Assembly (NCBI RefSeq): GCF_000235625.1
Contig: NZ_AGTR01000026.1
Span: 1 to 64,000, forward strand
Length of the DNA: 64,000 nucleotides
Reading direction: 5' to 3'
Source of the DNA: Marinobacter manganoxydans MnI7-9
Lineage (GTDB): Bacteria; Pseudomonadota; Gammaproteobacteria; Pseudomonadales; Oleiphilaceae
Below are positions 1 through 8,886 of the stretch, one piece after another (the stretch's first letter is position 1; every line of letters begins with the position of its first letter). The notes beneath the pieces are model-generated. The model was not told the DNA's origin and searched no databases. It saw only the letters and a list, made by a program, of their open reading frames with translations. Both the position numbers and the translations under genes were made by a program.

Positions 1-60
1 AAGCTAGAGAAATACGGCGAGATTTTCCTGCAAACCATCGCTGGCCTCGAACAGGCCTGA
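1..60 (+). CDS. C-terminal end of an upstream protein (partial)
   Basis: An open frame enters the window at base 1 and ends at a TGA at 58-60, giving the last 19 residues of a protein ending in GLEQA. Too little is present to assign a function. It converges with the thioesterase-like gene on the other strand, with only five bases between the two stop codons. Confidence 0.6.
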   Translation, partial: KLEKYGEIFLQTIAGLEQA

Positions 61-65
61 ATTGT

Positions 66-620
66 TCAGGCCTCTGCTTTAAACCCTTTCTTCCGGACGC
101 GGTAATGGGCGATGGAGGTCGCTACATGGTTGCCCTCTTCGTCCACCAGTTTTCCTTCCAGGGAGAATTTCGCCCGCCCGGTCTCGTCAGCGTCAGCAAG
201 AATGGCTGCCACGGCTTCGGGATCCAGGGTGAATTCTACAGTGACATCGCTGTTGGCTGGCTGGAGAAACTGCAACGTCATTTCCTTGAGAATCGGCGTG
301 TACGAAGGCCCCAGATCAAATAGGGTCAGCACGCCACCGGGAATTTCGGCTACCAGAAAGTACGCGCCCGCATAAAGGCTGCCGAAGTGGTTTTTGTTGC
401 CTTTCAAGCGGATTTTCGCTCTTACATATCCTGGCCTGACCTCCTCAACGCTGAAGTTGTTCCGTGGTGCAAAAGGAATCGACAGTCCGATGATCTTGTT
501 CACCGCTGCATACCCGCCCGTTTTCTTCAGCCAGGCCAGAGGGCTAGCCAGTGTAGCCTTGGGGTCGGTACTTGCCACCCATTGACCGGTCGCTCCGATG
601 AGATTATCGATAATTGCCAT
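66..620 (-). CDS. Hotdog-fold thioesterase-like protein (DUF4442/PaaI-like)
   Basis: A 184-residue protein with a hotdog-fold pattern: a loop with NKNHFGSLYAGA at about residues 75-86 is followed by a hydrophobic helix and a strand ending near IAHYRVRKK. Such proteins bind or hydrolyse acyl-CoA thioesters in the cytoplasm; the DUF4442 subgroup is mostly uncharacterised, so the substrate is unknown. The ATG at 620 was chosen because a GGAG lies seven bases upstream; a TTG two codons earlier sits almost on that site and is unlikely. Neighbours do not help with the role. Confidence 0.75.
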   Translation of the reverse strand: MAIIDNLIGATGQWVASTDPKATLASPLAWLKKTGGYAAVNKIIGLSIPFAPRNNFSVEEVRPGYVRAKIRLKGNKNHFGSLYAGAYFLVAEIPGGVLTLFDLGPSYTPILKEMTLQFLQPANSDVTVEFTLDPEAVAAILADADETGRAKFSLEGKLVDEEGNHVATSIAHYRVRKKGFKAEA

Positions 621-806
621 TGCCAAGCTCCGAAATTGATTGGGAACTGATGATTACAACGGACTTCAGTGCTCGCAAGAAGGTTTTACAATTTTTTTGG
701 ATGTTGTCCGATTTATTTTTGAGTTTCTGTTCTAAAGTGAGGATGCGTGCCTGAATCATGACCGCTTGTTAGCCGGTTTTTCCAGTAGTAAGAAAGGATC
801 TCTGAT

Positions 807-1760
807 TTGGAATATTCTCTGCCCGCTTCCCTGGTCTTCCACCGGTTCCGAAAACTGGTTCTTTGCCTGATGCCATTGGCTTTCTGCCTTGCGGCAGGAC
901 CACTCTCAGCCACAACGTCATCGACCACTGCGTCGCAGGCAGCCGTGCGCGGTTACGTACTCTGGTACCGGAATTACGACAGCCCTGCCATCCGGGCCCT
1001 GGTGGAGCTTGCTCTGAAGAAGACGCCAGAGTACGGGGAATTTCAGATCATCAGAAGTGAAGAGTTGAGCCAGGGCCGCGTACTGAGGGAACTGACAGAC
1101 GGCCAATCACGATTAGTTGACATCGCTAATGTTGCTACCTCCGCAGAACGGGAGAAATCCCTGACCGCCATACCGTTTCCGGTCGATGGTGGGTTGCTCG
1201 GTTTTCGGGTTTGCGTGGTCATGCCGGAATCCTTGCCCCGGTTTGCGGGAATCAAGACTCTGGATGACTTGAGAGACAGTCAGATTCGGATTGGCCAGGG
1301 CGCCCACTGGCCAGACACACCGGTGCTTGAAGCCAACGGTATTCCGGTGGTTACTCACTCCCGATACGAAATACTGTTCGGAATGTTGCGTAATGAACGC
1401 TTCGAGTGTTTTGCCAGGGGCGTAAGCGAAGTGCTTTACGACCTGGAATTGGAGCAGGATCCTAATCTCCTAATTGAGCCTGATCTGTTGATCGCCTACC
1501 CGATGCCGTCCTATCTCTTTGTCGGTCCCGAAGACCAGGAAACCGCCCATCGCCTTCAGCTGGGAATTGAGCGCGCCATCCACGATGGCAGCTTCAATGA
1601 TTTCCTCAGGCACTACTACGCCCGCGCTGTGAAAGAGCTTGATCTCGACGAGCGTACGGTCATTACTCTCGAAAACCCGTACCTGAGCGAAGAATCCCGT
1701 TACGTTGGGCGCAAAACCTTCGAGAACCTGCGCCGTCGGCTGGAAGTCCTAAGCCGCTAA
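807..1760 (+). CDS. Periplasmic solute-binding-like protein
   Basis: A 317-residue protein with an N-terminal signal peptide (hydrophobic stretch LVLCLMPLAFCLAAG followed by a small-residue cleavage region) and a body resembling type II periplasmic binding proteins of the amino-acid family (transporter substrate-binding domain). It starts with TTG at 807, with AAAGGA at 793-798 giving good ribosome-site spacing; the next in-frame ATG would cut the signal peptide. No permease or ATPase lies beside it, so it may be an orphan sensor or binding protein rather than a transporter part. It converges with the chemoreceptor gene. The ligand is unknown. Confidence 0.7.
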   Translation: MEYSLPASLVFHRFRKLVLCLMPLAFCLAAGPLSATTSSTTASQAAVRGYVLWYRNYDSPAIRALVELALKKTPEYGEFQIIRSEELSQGRVLRELTDGQSRLVDIANVATSAEREKSLTAIPFPVDGGLLGFRVCVVMPESLPRFAGIKTLDDLRDSQIRIGQGAHWPDTPVLEANGIPVVTHSRYEILFGMLRNERFECFARGVSEVLYDLELEQDPNLLIEPDLLIAYPMPSYLFVGPEDQETAHRLQLGIERAIHDGSFNDFLRHYYARAVKELDLDERTVITLENPYLSEESRYVGRKTFENLRRRLEVLSR

Positions 1761-1774
1761 CAGTCGCTCTTCGC

Positions 1775-3661
1775 TTACACCCGGAACCTCGACACGTTCT
1801 GGTTCAGTGCGGTGCCGATGCGCTCAATTTGCCCGCTGTAAACATCGTTTTCGGAGGCCGCGGCGGCCGCTTCCTGGCCCTGATCTGCAATCCGGGTAAT
1901 CGACGAATTCAACTCCTCGGTAACCGACGTCTGTTCCTCGGATGCTGTGGCAATCTGCGACGTCATCTGGCTGATGGACGTGATTGCCTCGGCAATCCGG
2001 TTGAGGGCATCCATAGCGTCCTGCGCTTTTTCCATGCTGACATTGGATACTGCAGTTGAGGCATTCATGACATCGACCGCATCATTGGCGCCTTTCTGCA
2101 GACGCTCAATCATGTCGTTGATTTCCTCGGTGCTGGACTGGGTGCGCTGGGCAAGGTTACGTACCTCGTCTGCCACAACTGCGAAGCCTCGCCCTGCTTC
2201 ACCCGCCCGAGCCGCTTCAATGGCGGCATTCAATGCCAGCAGGTTGGTTTGCTCTGCAATACCCTGAATCACTTCAAGCACCGTTGTGATTGACGTAACG
2301 TCCTTGCCAAGGGTGTGGATGACCTCTGCGGCCGCATTAATCTCCTTCGAGAGCTTCTGTACGGCGTCCCGGGAGGCAGCGACGGTCTCCAGCGAAGCCC
2401 GGCTATCCGCATCCGCGGTGTTGGCGGCATCTGCGGTTTGCTGTGCGTTCTGGGCGATCTCGCCCGCAGCGGCCGACATCTCGTTGATCGCCGTCGCCAC
2501 CATGTCGATCTCGGCCTGCTGGCTCTCCACGCTCGAACGACTGGTACTGGCGGTATCTCTCAGCGAGCTGACATTTTCCCCGAGTTCGGCGCTACCCTTC
2601 TGGACATCCCGAACAACCGTCTGGATATTCTCGACAAACTGGTTAAAGCTGCGGGCCAACTCACCGAATTCATCTTTTGCACAATCGTCCAGGCGCTGGG
2701 TCAGGTCGGCATCACCACTGCCAATGTCCGCCATGGCCTTGTTCAGGCGGCGAACCGGCGCCATCAGAACCTTGATGCCCAGATGCAGAATCACCAGAGA
2801 AACGATCAGGCCGATCACGGCCATGATCAATCCAGTCATTCTGGCGCTCTGGACCGGTGCGTTAATTTTGTCCGCGTTTACAAAGGTCCCCAGATACCAT
2901 TGCACGCCGCGCGCTTCACTGATCGGATGAAAACTGGCCTCCCAGTTGCCATCATCATTACTGTATTCGTGAGCGTCCCCGCCAAGATCCGGCTTGCCGC
3001 CAATGAGCTCACTGATGTTCTTGCCGACAAGGCTTTGCCGTGGGTGGAACAGTATGGTGCCACGCTCATTGATCAAAGCGGCGTAACCGGTGTCCGCGAG
3101 CGTGACTGTGCTCAGGGTTTTTGCTATCGCGCCCAGGCCGATATCAGCACCTGCCACGCCCTCGTATTCACCACGCTTCACGGGCGCAAGTGTGGAGATG
3201 ATCATGTCGTTGGTGCTGGCATCCTGATACGGCTCGGTGAACGAGGCGCTTCCGAGACTCATGGCCTTCTTGTACCAGGGGCGCTGGCGGGGATCGTAAT
3301 CCGCTGGCAGCGTGGCATTCGCCTCCGGCGATTTCATCAGCATGTAGCCGTCGGTACGCCCGACATAGACATCCCGGAAGCCGCCGCCGGTGGTAATGGC
3401 CTGAAGAATGACCCGCGCCTCTTCGTCGTTCTCGGCATTCTCCAGGGCTTTGGCGGTGGCTTCAGTCATCACCAGCCGGGTATTGAGCCACTCTGCGATG
3501 CTCGACGTGCTCTGCTGTACGGTGTCGTCGATCAGCGCGTTCACATAGGTTTCGGTGGTGCTTTGTAATCGTAAATCGCCAGAGAGCGTAAAAGCCCCCA
3601 TAACCAACAGCAACAGAATACCGAAAGCAGTCAGGAGCTTTTGCCCGAATGTCAGCTGCAC
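1775..3661 (-). CDS. Methyl-accepting chemotaxis protein with dCache sensor
   Basis: A 628-residue chemoreceptor. It has an N-terminal membrane segment (about 8-27), a periplasmic dCache_1 domain (about 35-275), a second membrane segment (about 280-302), a HAMP domain and a signalling domain whose hairpin tip reads [19 protein letters not shown]. In the distal Cache pocket, Y122, R127, W129, Y130, Y145, D147 and D173 match the residue pattern known for amino-acid-binding dCache domains, so amino-acid sensing is a reasonable inference. The C-terminus lacks the NWETF-type pentapeptide for CheR/CheB tethering. It starts with GTG, with AGGA about eight bases upstream. No che genes are in the window. 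Confidence 0.93.
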   Translation of the reverse strand: MQLTFGQKLLTAFGILLLLVMGAFTLSGDLRLQSTTETYVNALIDDTVQQSTSSIAEWLNTRLVMTEATAKALENAENDEEARVILQAITTGGGFRDVYVGRTDGYMLMKSPEANATLPADYDPRQRPWYKKAMSLGSASFTEPYQDASTNDMIISTLAPVKRGEYEGVAGADIGLGAIAKTLSTVTLADTGYAALINERGTILFHPRQSLVGKNISELIGGKPDLGGDAHEYSNDDGNWEASFHPISEARGVQWYLGTFVNADKINAPVQSARMTGLIMAVIGLIVSLVILHLGIKVLMAPVRRLNKAMADIGSGDADLTQRLDDCAKDEFGELARSFNQFVENIQTVVRDVQKGSAELGENVSSLRDTASTSRSSVESQQAEIDMVATAINEMSAAAGEIAQNAQQTADAANTADADSRASLETVAASRDAVQKLSKEINAAAEVIHTLGKDVTSITTVLEVIQGIAEQTNLLALNAAIEAARAGEAGRGFAVVADEVRNLAQRTQSSTEEINDMIERLQKGANDAVDVMNASTAVSNVSMEKAQDAMDALNRIAEAITSISQMTSQIATASEEQTSVTEELNSSITRIADQGQEAAAAASENDVYSGQIERIGTALNQNVSRFRV

Positions 3662-3809
3662 GGTCGAATCCTCAGCAATAAAATTGATATTCGTTAATGT
3701 GTGTTTCGGCCCATGGTGCGAAGTCTTTAGCGGCTTCTGTTAAACTTTCCAATTATTGACGCAGACGCTGAGATTGTCCTCATTCCATAACGAACGGGAG
3801 CCGAACTGA

Positions 3810-5330
3810 ATGGCCCATGAAGAACTGCACCTCAACCTCCGGAACCTGAGGCTTGATGACTACGATCAGCTTCAGAAGCTTATGGATCGGGTATACGACG
3901 ACATCGGAGGCTCCTGGCCGAAGGACACCATCAAGGCATTGGTGGAGCAGTTCCCCGACGGCCAGATCTGCATTGAGGAAAGCGGCCAGCTTATTGCGGT
4001 TGCGCTGACGGTCTGCGTTAAGTACGAGCGTTTCAGCAACCCGCACACCTACGACGATCTGATCCTCCGTAACGAGAAGATCTGGCACAACGCCAATGGT
4101 GACTCCCTCTATGGGCTGGATGTCTTTATCCACCCCGACTACCGCGGCTACCGCCTGGGTCGTCGACTCTACGAAGCGCGAAAAGAACTCTGCCGCTCCA
4201 TGAACCTGCGTGCCATCCTGGCGGGCGGGCGCATACCGAGCTACTTCAAATACGCCGAACAGTATTCACCCGAAGAGTACATTCAACGGGTCGATCGCAA
4301 GGAAATCTACGATCCGATTCTGAGCTTCCAGCTCTCGAACGATTTCCAGGTTACGCGGTTGATGCACAAATACCTTCCCGAGGATGAGAAATCCCAGGGC
4401 TACGCGACGTTGCTGGAATGGCGGAACATTCTCTACACCCCACCTTCCCCGGTTCTGAGCGTCAAGAAAACTCAGATAAGGCTGGGCGCCGTGCAGTGGC
4501 AGATGCGTGAATTCACCTCGGTTGAAGAGGTGCTCGAGCAGGTTGAGTATTTTGTGGACGCCTTGTCTGATTACAAAAGTGACTTCGCCATCTTTCCGGA
4601 GTTTTTCAACGCGCCGCTCATGGGACTAACCGATCAGATGGACCAGACCCGGGCCATCCGTTTCCTCGCCGGATTTACCCAGCAGTTCCGGGAAGAGATG
4701 TCTGAAATGGCGGTGAGCTACAACATCAACATTATCACCGGCTCCATGCCACTGATCGAAAACGATCGGGTGTATAACGTATCCTATCTCTGCCACCGGG
4801 ATGGTCGTGTTGATGAGCAACGCAAGATCCACATCACGCCCCACGAACGCCGCGACTGGGTGATCGAGGGCGGCAACCAGTTTGAGGTCTTCGAGACCGA
4901 TGCCGGCCGGGTCGCCATCATGATCTGCTATGACATCGAATTCCCTGAACTGGGCCGTATTGCTGCCAGCCAGGAGGTTGATATCATCATGGTGCCGTTC
5001 TGGACCGACACCAAAAACGGCTACCTCAGGGTTCGCCAGTGCGCCCAGGCCCGCGCAATCGAAAACGAATGCTATGTGGTCGTCACTGGTAGCGTTGGCA
5101 ACCTGCCGAAAGTCGAGAACCTGGACGTCCAGTACGCCCAGTCTGCCGTATTCTCACCCTCGGATTTTGCCTTCCCGCATGATGCAGTTATGGCCGAAAC
5201 CACGCCGAATACGGAGATGATCATGTTCTCCGATATGGACCTGGAAAAGCTGAAACTGGTGCGTAACGAGGGGTCTGTCACTAACCTGAAAGATCGTCGC
5301 GTTGATATGTATGAATTGAAGACCAAGTAA
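3810..5330 (+). CDS. Bifunctional GNAT acetyltransferase / carbon-nitrogen hydrolase
   Basis: A 506-residue fusion. Residues about 8-200 resemble a GNAT N-acetyltransferase, with an acetyl-CoA loop around YRGYRLGRRLY (111-121). Residues about 222-500 form a nitrilase-superfamily hydrolase with the full catalytic triad: Glu264 (IFPEFF), Lys339 (QRKIH) and Cys373 (MICYDIEFPE). The family is known as a natural fusion, and the nitrilase half presumably hydrolyses a C-N bond of an amide or nitrile. No substrate can be read from the sequence and the neighbours are unrelated. It appears monocistronic. Confidence 0.9.
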   Translation: MAHEELHLNLRNLRLDDYDQLQKLMDRVYDDIGGSWPKDTIKALVEQFPDGQICIEESGQLIAVALTVCVKYERFSNPHTYDDLILRNEKIWHNANGDSLYGLDVFIHPDYRGYRLGRRLYEARKELCRSMNLRAILAGGRIPSYFKYAEQYSPEEYIQRVDRKEIYDPILSFQLSNDFQVTRLMHKYLPEDEKSQGYATLLEWRNILYTPPSPVLSVKKTQIRLGAVQWQMREFTSVEEVLEQVEYFVDALSDYKSDFAIFPEFFNAPLMGLTDQMDQTRAIRFLAGFTQQFREEMSEMAVSYNINIITGSMPLIENDRVYNVSYLCHRDGRVDEQRKIHITPHERRDWVIEGGNQFEVFETDAGRVAIMICYDIEFPELGRIAASQEVDIIMVPFWTDTKNGYLRVRQCAQARAIENECYVVVTGSVGNLPKVENLDVQYAQSAVFSPSDFAFPHDAVMAETTPNTEMIMFSDMDLEKLKLVRNEGSVTNLKDRRVDMYELKTK

Positions 5331-5444
5331 ACTGGCCCGATCAGCCAGGTGAAATTGTTAAATAACTGCGTTAGCGGTCGATCGTATGGCACTGACGGCG
5401 TTGCAAAACTAGAATTCAGTGTCTATTGTTTAACCAATATCCAG

Positions 5445-5465
5445 CCTGTCTCCCAATGAGACAGG
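5445..5465 (+). other. Perfect hairpin upstream of the PilZ-like gene
   Basis: CCTGTCTC (5445-5452) and GAGACAGG (5458-5465) form an 8-bp stem with a five-base loop, followed by only two T residues. It may be a weak terminator for the GNAT-nitrilase gene or a leader structure of the next gene. Confidence 0.4.
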
Positions 5466-5502
5466 TTGCTGTGGATACGGAAATCACCAGAGAACCCGAT
5501 TC

Positions 5503-5901
5503 ATGAACGAAGCATTGCCGGACCTTGTCGCACGATTCCGAGTCAGACAGGGCCTTTTTCGGAAGGAACTTGTCGAAGCTGCCCTTTATGAGCTGGACGG
5601 CTACGGATGTGTTATGAAAACCGACAAAGTGTTCAACCCCGGTGATACCGTGGTGCTGGATCTCGTGATGGACATGCCGTTCGACAAGATCCGCGCAGAA
5701 GGACTCGCCGGGCTGGTGACCGAACGCAGAAAACACTGCAGTAATTTCTTCTATTCAATCGATTTTGTAGAGCTCGACTCCAACGGCAGCTCGTCGCTGG
5801 CGGAAAAGCTCCGCAGAATCCGGGAAGTGCTATCCAAGAAACAGTCGCTCAAATCACGTCGTTCCCCAGGCTCCATGTCCGGTTTCCGGCAGATGGCCTG
5901 A
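5503..5901 (+). CDS. PilZ-like domain protein
   Basis: A 132-residue protein whose first ~95 residues look like a PilZ beta-barrel: an arginine-containing N-terminal segment (ARFRVRQGLFRKE), a strand ending in the DGYGC turn where PilZ usually has D/NxSxxG, and a paired-strand end FFYSIDFVEL. PilZ domains bind cyclic di-GMP through RxxxR and DxSxxG. Here the second motif is altered, so nucleotide binding may be lost. A basic tail (about 100-132) follows. The start lacks a strong ribosome site. Assignment to PilZ is by pattern and should be treated as probable only. Confidence 0.6.
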   Translation: MNEALPDLVARFRVRQGLFRKELVEAALYELDGYGCVMKTDKVFNPGDTVVLDLVMDMPFDKIRAEGLAGLVTERRKHCSNFFYSIDFVELDSNGSSSLAEKLRRIREVLSKKQSLKSRRSPGSMSGFRQMA

Positions 5902-5941
5902 TATTGATTTTCGTTGAAACCTGCCCGTAAGGAGACATTCC

Positions 5942-6610
5942 ATGGCGAAGAAAGCCAAACAGAACGTTGATAAAATCGTGAAAAAGGTCAACAAGGAGTT
6001 CGAAAAGACTTCTTCCCAGATCGAAGGCCTGGTGAACGATGCGCTGAAGCAGTTCGACAGCCTGCAGAACCAGGTTCAGGAGCCTGTTCGCAAGCTGCTC
6101 AAGGAAATCGACGAGCTTCGCGACCGCGAGATGAAGCGTTTCCACGAAGAGTTTGAGCGTCGCCTTGAGGAATTCCATGAACTGCAGAGCAGCATCTTGG
6201 AGCGCCTGGGCGTCGCCTCCAAAGAAGCGGGCGACGACGTGAAGAAGCTGACTGATGAAGTGAGCAAGGAAGCCAGCACCGCTGCGAAGAAATCCGCACC
6301 GAAGAAAGGCGCCAAAACCGCTTCCAAAGCAAAAGCTTCAACCAGCAAACCTGCTGCCAAGAAGCCAGCTGCGAAGAAACCTGCGGCCAAAAAAGCACCG
6401 GCTGCGAAAGCGGCCAAGCCCCTCGACAAGAGTGACCTGACGCTGGTCAAAGGCATTGGCCCGGCCACCGCCAAGAAGATGAAGGACGCTGGCATTACCT
6501 CCATCGACCAGATCGCCAATCCGTCTGCCGAAGACCAGGAAAAGCTGAAGGCCTTCTCAAACGTCAAGGGATACAGCCAATTCAGCGCTGAAGCCAAGAA
6601 AATCAGCTGA
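5942..6610 (+). CDS. Phasin-like coiled-coil protein with histone H1-like tail and HhH domain
   Basis: A 222-residue protein in three parts. Residues 1-110 are helical and charged, likely a coiled coil of phasin type. Residues about 112-159 form an Ala-Lys-Pro-rich histone H1-like tail with repeated AAKKP units. Residues about 166-220 hold a helix-hairpin-helix (LVKGIGPATAKKMKDAG) that usually contacts DNA. The whole resembles PHA-granule or nucleoid-associated proteins bridging granules and DNA. AAGGAG lies at 5929-5934 before the ATG. Its TGA shares one base with the ATG of selD, so the two are probably translationally coupled. Confidence 0.75.
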   Translation: MAKKAKQNVDKIVKKVNKEFEKTSSQIEGLVNDALKQFDSLQNQVQEPVRKLLKEIDELRDREMKRFHEEFERRLEEFHELQSSILERLGVASKEAGDDVKKLTDEVSKEASTAAKKSAPKKGAKTASKAKASTSKPAAKKPAAKKPAAKKAPAAKAAKPLDKSDLTLVKGIGPATAKKMKDAGITSIDQIANPSAEDQEKLKAFSNVKGYSQFSAEAKKIS

Positions 6611-8886
6611 TGCGAACGCCTGACCAGCCTGTTTTACGGGACATTGTCCTGATTGGCGGCGGGCACAGCCACGTCGGGGTACTCAAGCGGTTCGCCATGA
6701 ACCCTGTCCCCGGCGTGCGCCTGACCCTGATCTGCCGCGACACCCACACCCCCTATTCCGGCATGCTGCCTGGCTACGTGGCCGGCCACTATAGCTACGA
6801 CGATGTCCACATCGATCTGAGCCGCCTGGCGGAGTACGCTGGTGCGCGCTTTTACCGGGCCGAAGCCATGGGCATCGACCGGGATCAGAAGCGGGTTATC
6901 TGCCGCGGTCGCCCGGATGTGCCCTACGACATACTGTCCATTAATATTGGCTCGTCTCCTAGGGTCAATGAAGTGGAAGGCGCTTCCGACCACGCGGTTC
7001 CGGTTAAGCCGATCACCGGCTTCAACAACCGCTGGCTTGCACTGCTTTCCCGTATCGAGAATCACGACGGGCCGCTGGCGGTTGCCGTGGTTGGCGCTGG
7101 TGCCGGTGGCGTTGAGCTGACCCTCGCCATGCAGTTTCGACTGAAGAATGAACTGAAACAGCGTGGTAAAGATCCCGGTCAGCTGCATTTCCACCTCTTC
7201 GACGCCGCCGACCAAATTCTACCGACCCACAACCCCAAGGTGCGTGAGGTTTTCCGAAAAACCTTGTCGAATCGTGGTGTGAAGGTCCATCTGGGATCGC
7301 CAGTCAGCAAGGTTCAGGAAGGGTTATTGATTACCGAATCCGGCGAAACCCTGCAAACGGACGAAGTGCTCTGGGTAATCCGGGCTGGTGGCCCGGAATG
7401 GCTCAAGGACACAGGCCTGGCGCTGGACGATGGGCTGTTCCTGAGAGTACGCGATACCCTGCAAGTGGAGAATGACGACAGCATTTTTGCTGCTGGCGAT
7501 ATTGCCAACGTCTTGAATCACCCCCGAGAAAAAGCGGGGGTATTTGCGGTAAGACAGGGACCTCCCCTCGCCGACAACCTCAAGCGGCTTGCAACCGGCA
7601 AGGATCCGAAGGATTTTCATCCTCAGAAAAAGTGGTTAGCGCTAATCAGCACCGGGGACAAGTACGCTGTGGCTTCCCGGGGAGATTTGCAGTTCGACGG
7701 CGCCTGGGTCTGGCGCTGGAAAGACTGGATCGATCGCCGCTTCATGAAGAAGTTCAACGATCTGCCTCCAATGGAGGAAGAATCCAAACTGCCGGATACG
7801 GCTGCCGCACAGAATGTCAAGGAAGCCTCCCAGGCCATTTCGGCGGTTGCCATGCGTTGTGGTGGTTGTGGCGCCAAGGTGGGCAGCACCGTTCTTTCGC
7901 GTGCCCTGGGAGAGCTGAAACCCATCGAGCGGGACGATATCCTGATCGGCCTTCACGCCCCGGACGACGCCGCCGTTTTGACGGTGCCGCCCGGCAAAGC
8001 CGTGGTTCACACCGTGGATTTCTTCCGTGCGTTCATTGACGACCCCTACATCTTTGGCAAGGTGGCGGCCAATCATAGCCTCGGTGACGTCTTTGCCATG
8101 GGCGCCGAAGCCCAGAGTGCCACGGCCGTTGCCACGGTGCCTTACGGCATCGAGTCCAAGGTTGAGGATGTCGTCTATCAGATGATGTCTGGTGCTGTTG
8201 AAGTGCTGAACGAGGCAGGATGCGCGCTGGTTGGCGGGCACACCGGCGAGGGCAAGGAACTGGCCCTGGGCTTTGCAGTCAACGGCCTGATCGACCCGGA
8301 AGAAGTCATGAGCAAAGGTGGCCTGAAAGCGGGCGATGCCCTGATTCTCACCAAGCCCATCGGTACAGGCACCCTGTTTGCCGCTCACGCAAAGCTGGCG
8401 GCCAAAGGTCGGTGGATCGATTCCGCCCTCGCCTCCATGGTCCAGTCCAATAAGGCGGCAGCAGACTGCCTCAGGAAATTTGGATCAAAAGCCTGTACAG
8501 ACGTTACCGGCTTCGGTCTCCTCGGGCATCTCGTTGAAATGACCAAGCCCTCGGGTGTGGATGCCGAACTGGACCTTTCTGCCATCCCGATCCTTCCGGG
8601 CGCGGAGGAAACAGCGGCAGCAGGGATCCTCAGTTCCCTGCAACCAGCAAACATCCGCTTGCGCCGGGGTATCCGGGATCAGGAAAAATGGGTAAATCAT
8701 GCCCGATATCCCCTGATTTTTGACCCTCAAACGGCGGGTGGTCTGCTGGCAAGCGTTGCGGCGGACAAGGCAGAGGAGTGTGTACGGGAACTGAAAGCCC
8801 TGGGCTATCCGCACACAGCCATCATCGGCCGAATTACCGCCCAGGATGAATCGGGGCCCATCGAGCCTATTTCCCTGCGGGATTAA
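6610..8886 (+). CDS. selD: NDH-like FAD oxidoreductase fused to selenide, water dikinase (SelD)
   Basis: A 758-residue fusion. Residues 1-~385 are a pyridine-nucleotide-disulfide/NDH-2-like oxidoreductase: FAD site IGGGHSHVG (15-23), NAD site GAGAGG (162-167) and a second flavin motif FAAGDIAN (293-300). Residues ~412-758 are SelD, which makes selenophosphate from selenide and ATP. The catalytic pair is Cys420 and Lys423 in RCGGCGAK; the residue is cysteine (TGT), not selenocysteine. The fusion is known in several proteobacteria; the oxidoreductase half may supply reduced selenium, which is inference. It lies head to tail with the HhH gene and overlaps the senB-like gene by four bases in convergent orientation. 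Confidence 0.93.
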   Translation: MRTPDQPVLRDIVLIGGGHSHVGVLKRFAMNPVPGVRLTLICRDTHTPYSGMLPGYVAGHYSYDDVHIDLSRLAEYAGARFYRAEAMGIDRDQKRVICRGRPDVPYDILSINIGSSPRVNEVEGASDHAVPVKPITGFNNRWLALLSRIENHDGPLAVAVVGAGAGGVELTLAMQFRLKNELKQRGKDPGQLHFHLFDAADQILPTHNPKVREVFRKTLSNRGVKVHLGSPVSKVQEGLLITESGETLQTDEVLWVIRAGGPEWLKDTGLALDDGLFLRVRDTLQVENDDSIFAAGDIANVLNHPREKAGVFAVRQGPPLADNLKRLATGKDPKDFHPQKKWLALISTGDKYAVASRGDLQFDGAWVWRWKDWIDRRFMKKFNDLPPMEEESKLPDTAAAQNVKEASQAISAVAMRCGGCGAKVGSTVLSRALGELKPIERDDILIGLHAPDDAAVLTVPPGKAVVHTVDFFRAFIDDPYIFGKVAANHSLGDVFAMGAEAQSATAVATVPYGIESKVEDVVYQMMSGAVEVLNEAGCALVGGHTGEGKELALGFAVNGLIDPEEVMSKGGLKAGDALILTKPIGTGTLFAAHAKLAAKGRWIDSALASMVQSNKAAADCLRKFGSKACTDVTGFGLLGHLVEMTKPSGVDAELDLSAIPILPGAEETAAAGILSSLQPANIRLRRGIRDQEKWVNHARYPLIFDPQTAGGLLASVAADKAEECVRELKALGYPHTAIIGRITAQDESGPIEPISLRD

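Noticed and set aside
2315-3568. A 417-codon plus-strand frame
   Set aside because: It is opposite the chemoreceptor gene, which has complete dCache, HAMP and signalling domains.
6352-6411. Tandem repeat or CRISPR-like array
   Set aside because: The repetition reflects AAKKP units within a coding region, not a DNA repeat array with spacers.
7858-7881. Possible selenocysteine codon in SelD
   Set aside because: The active-site codons around RCGGCGAK are TGT/TGC cysteines, with no in-frame TGA.
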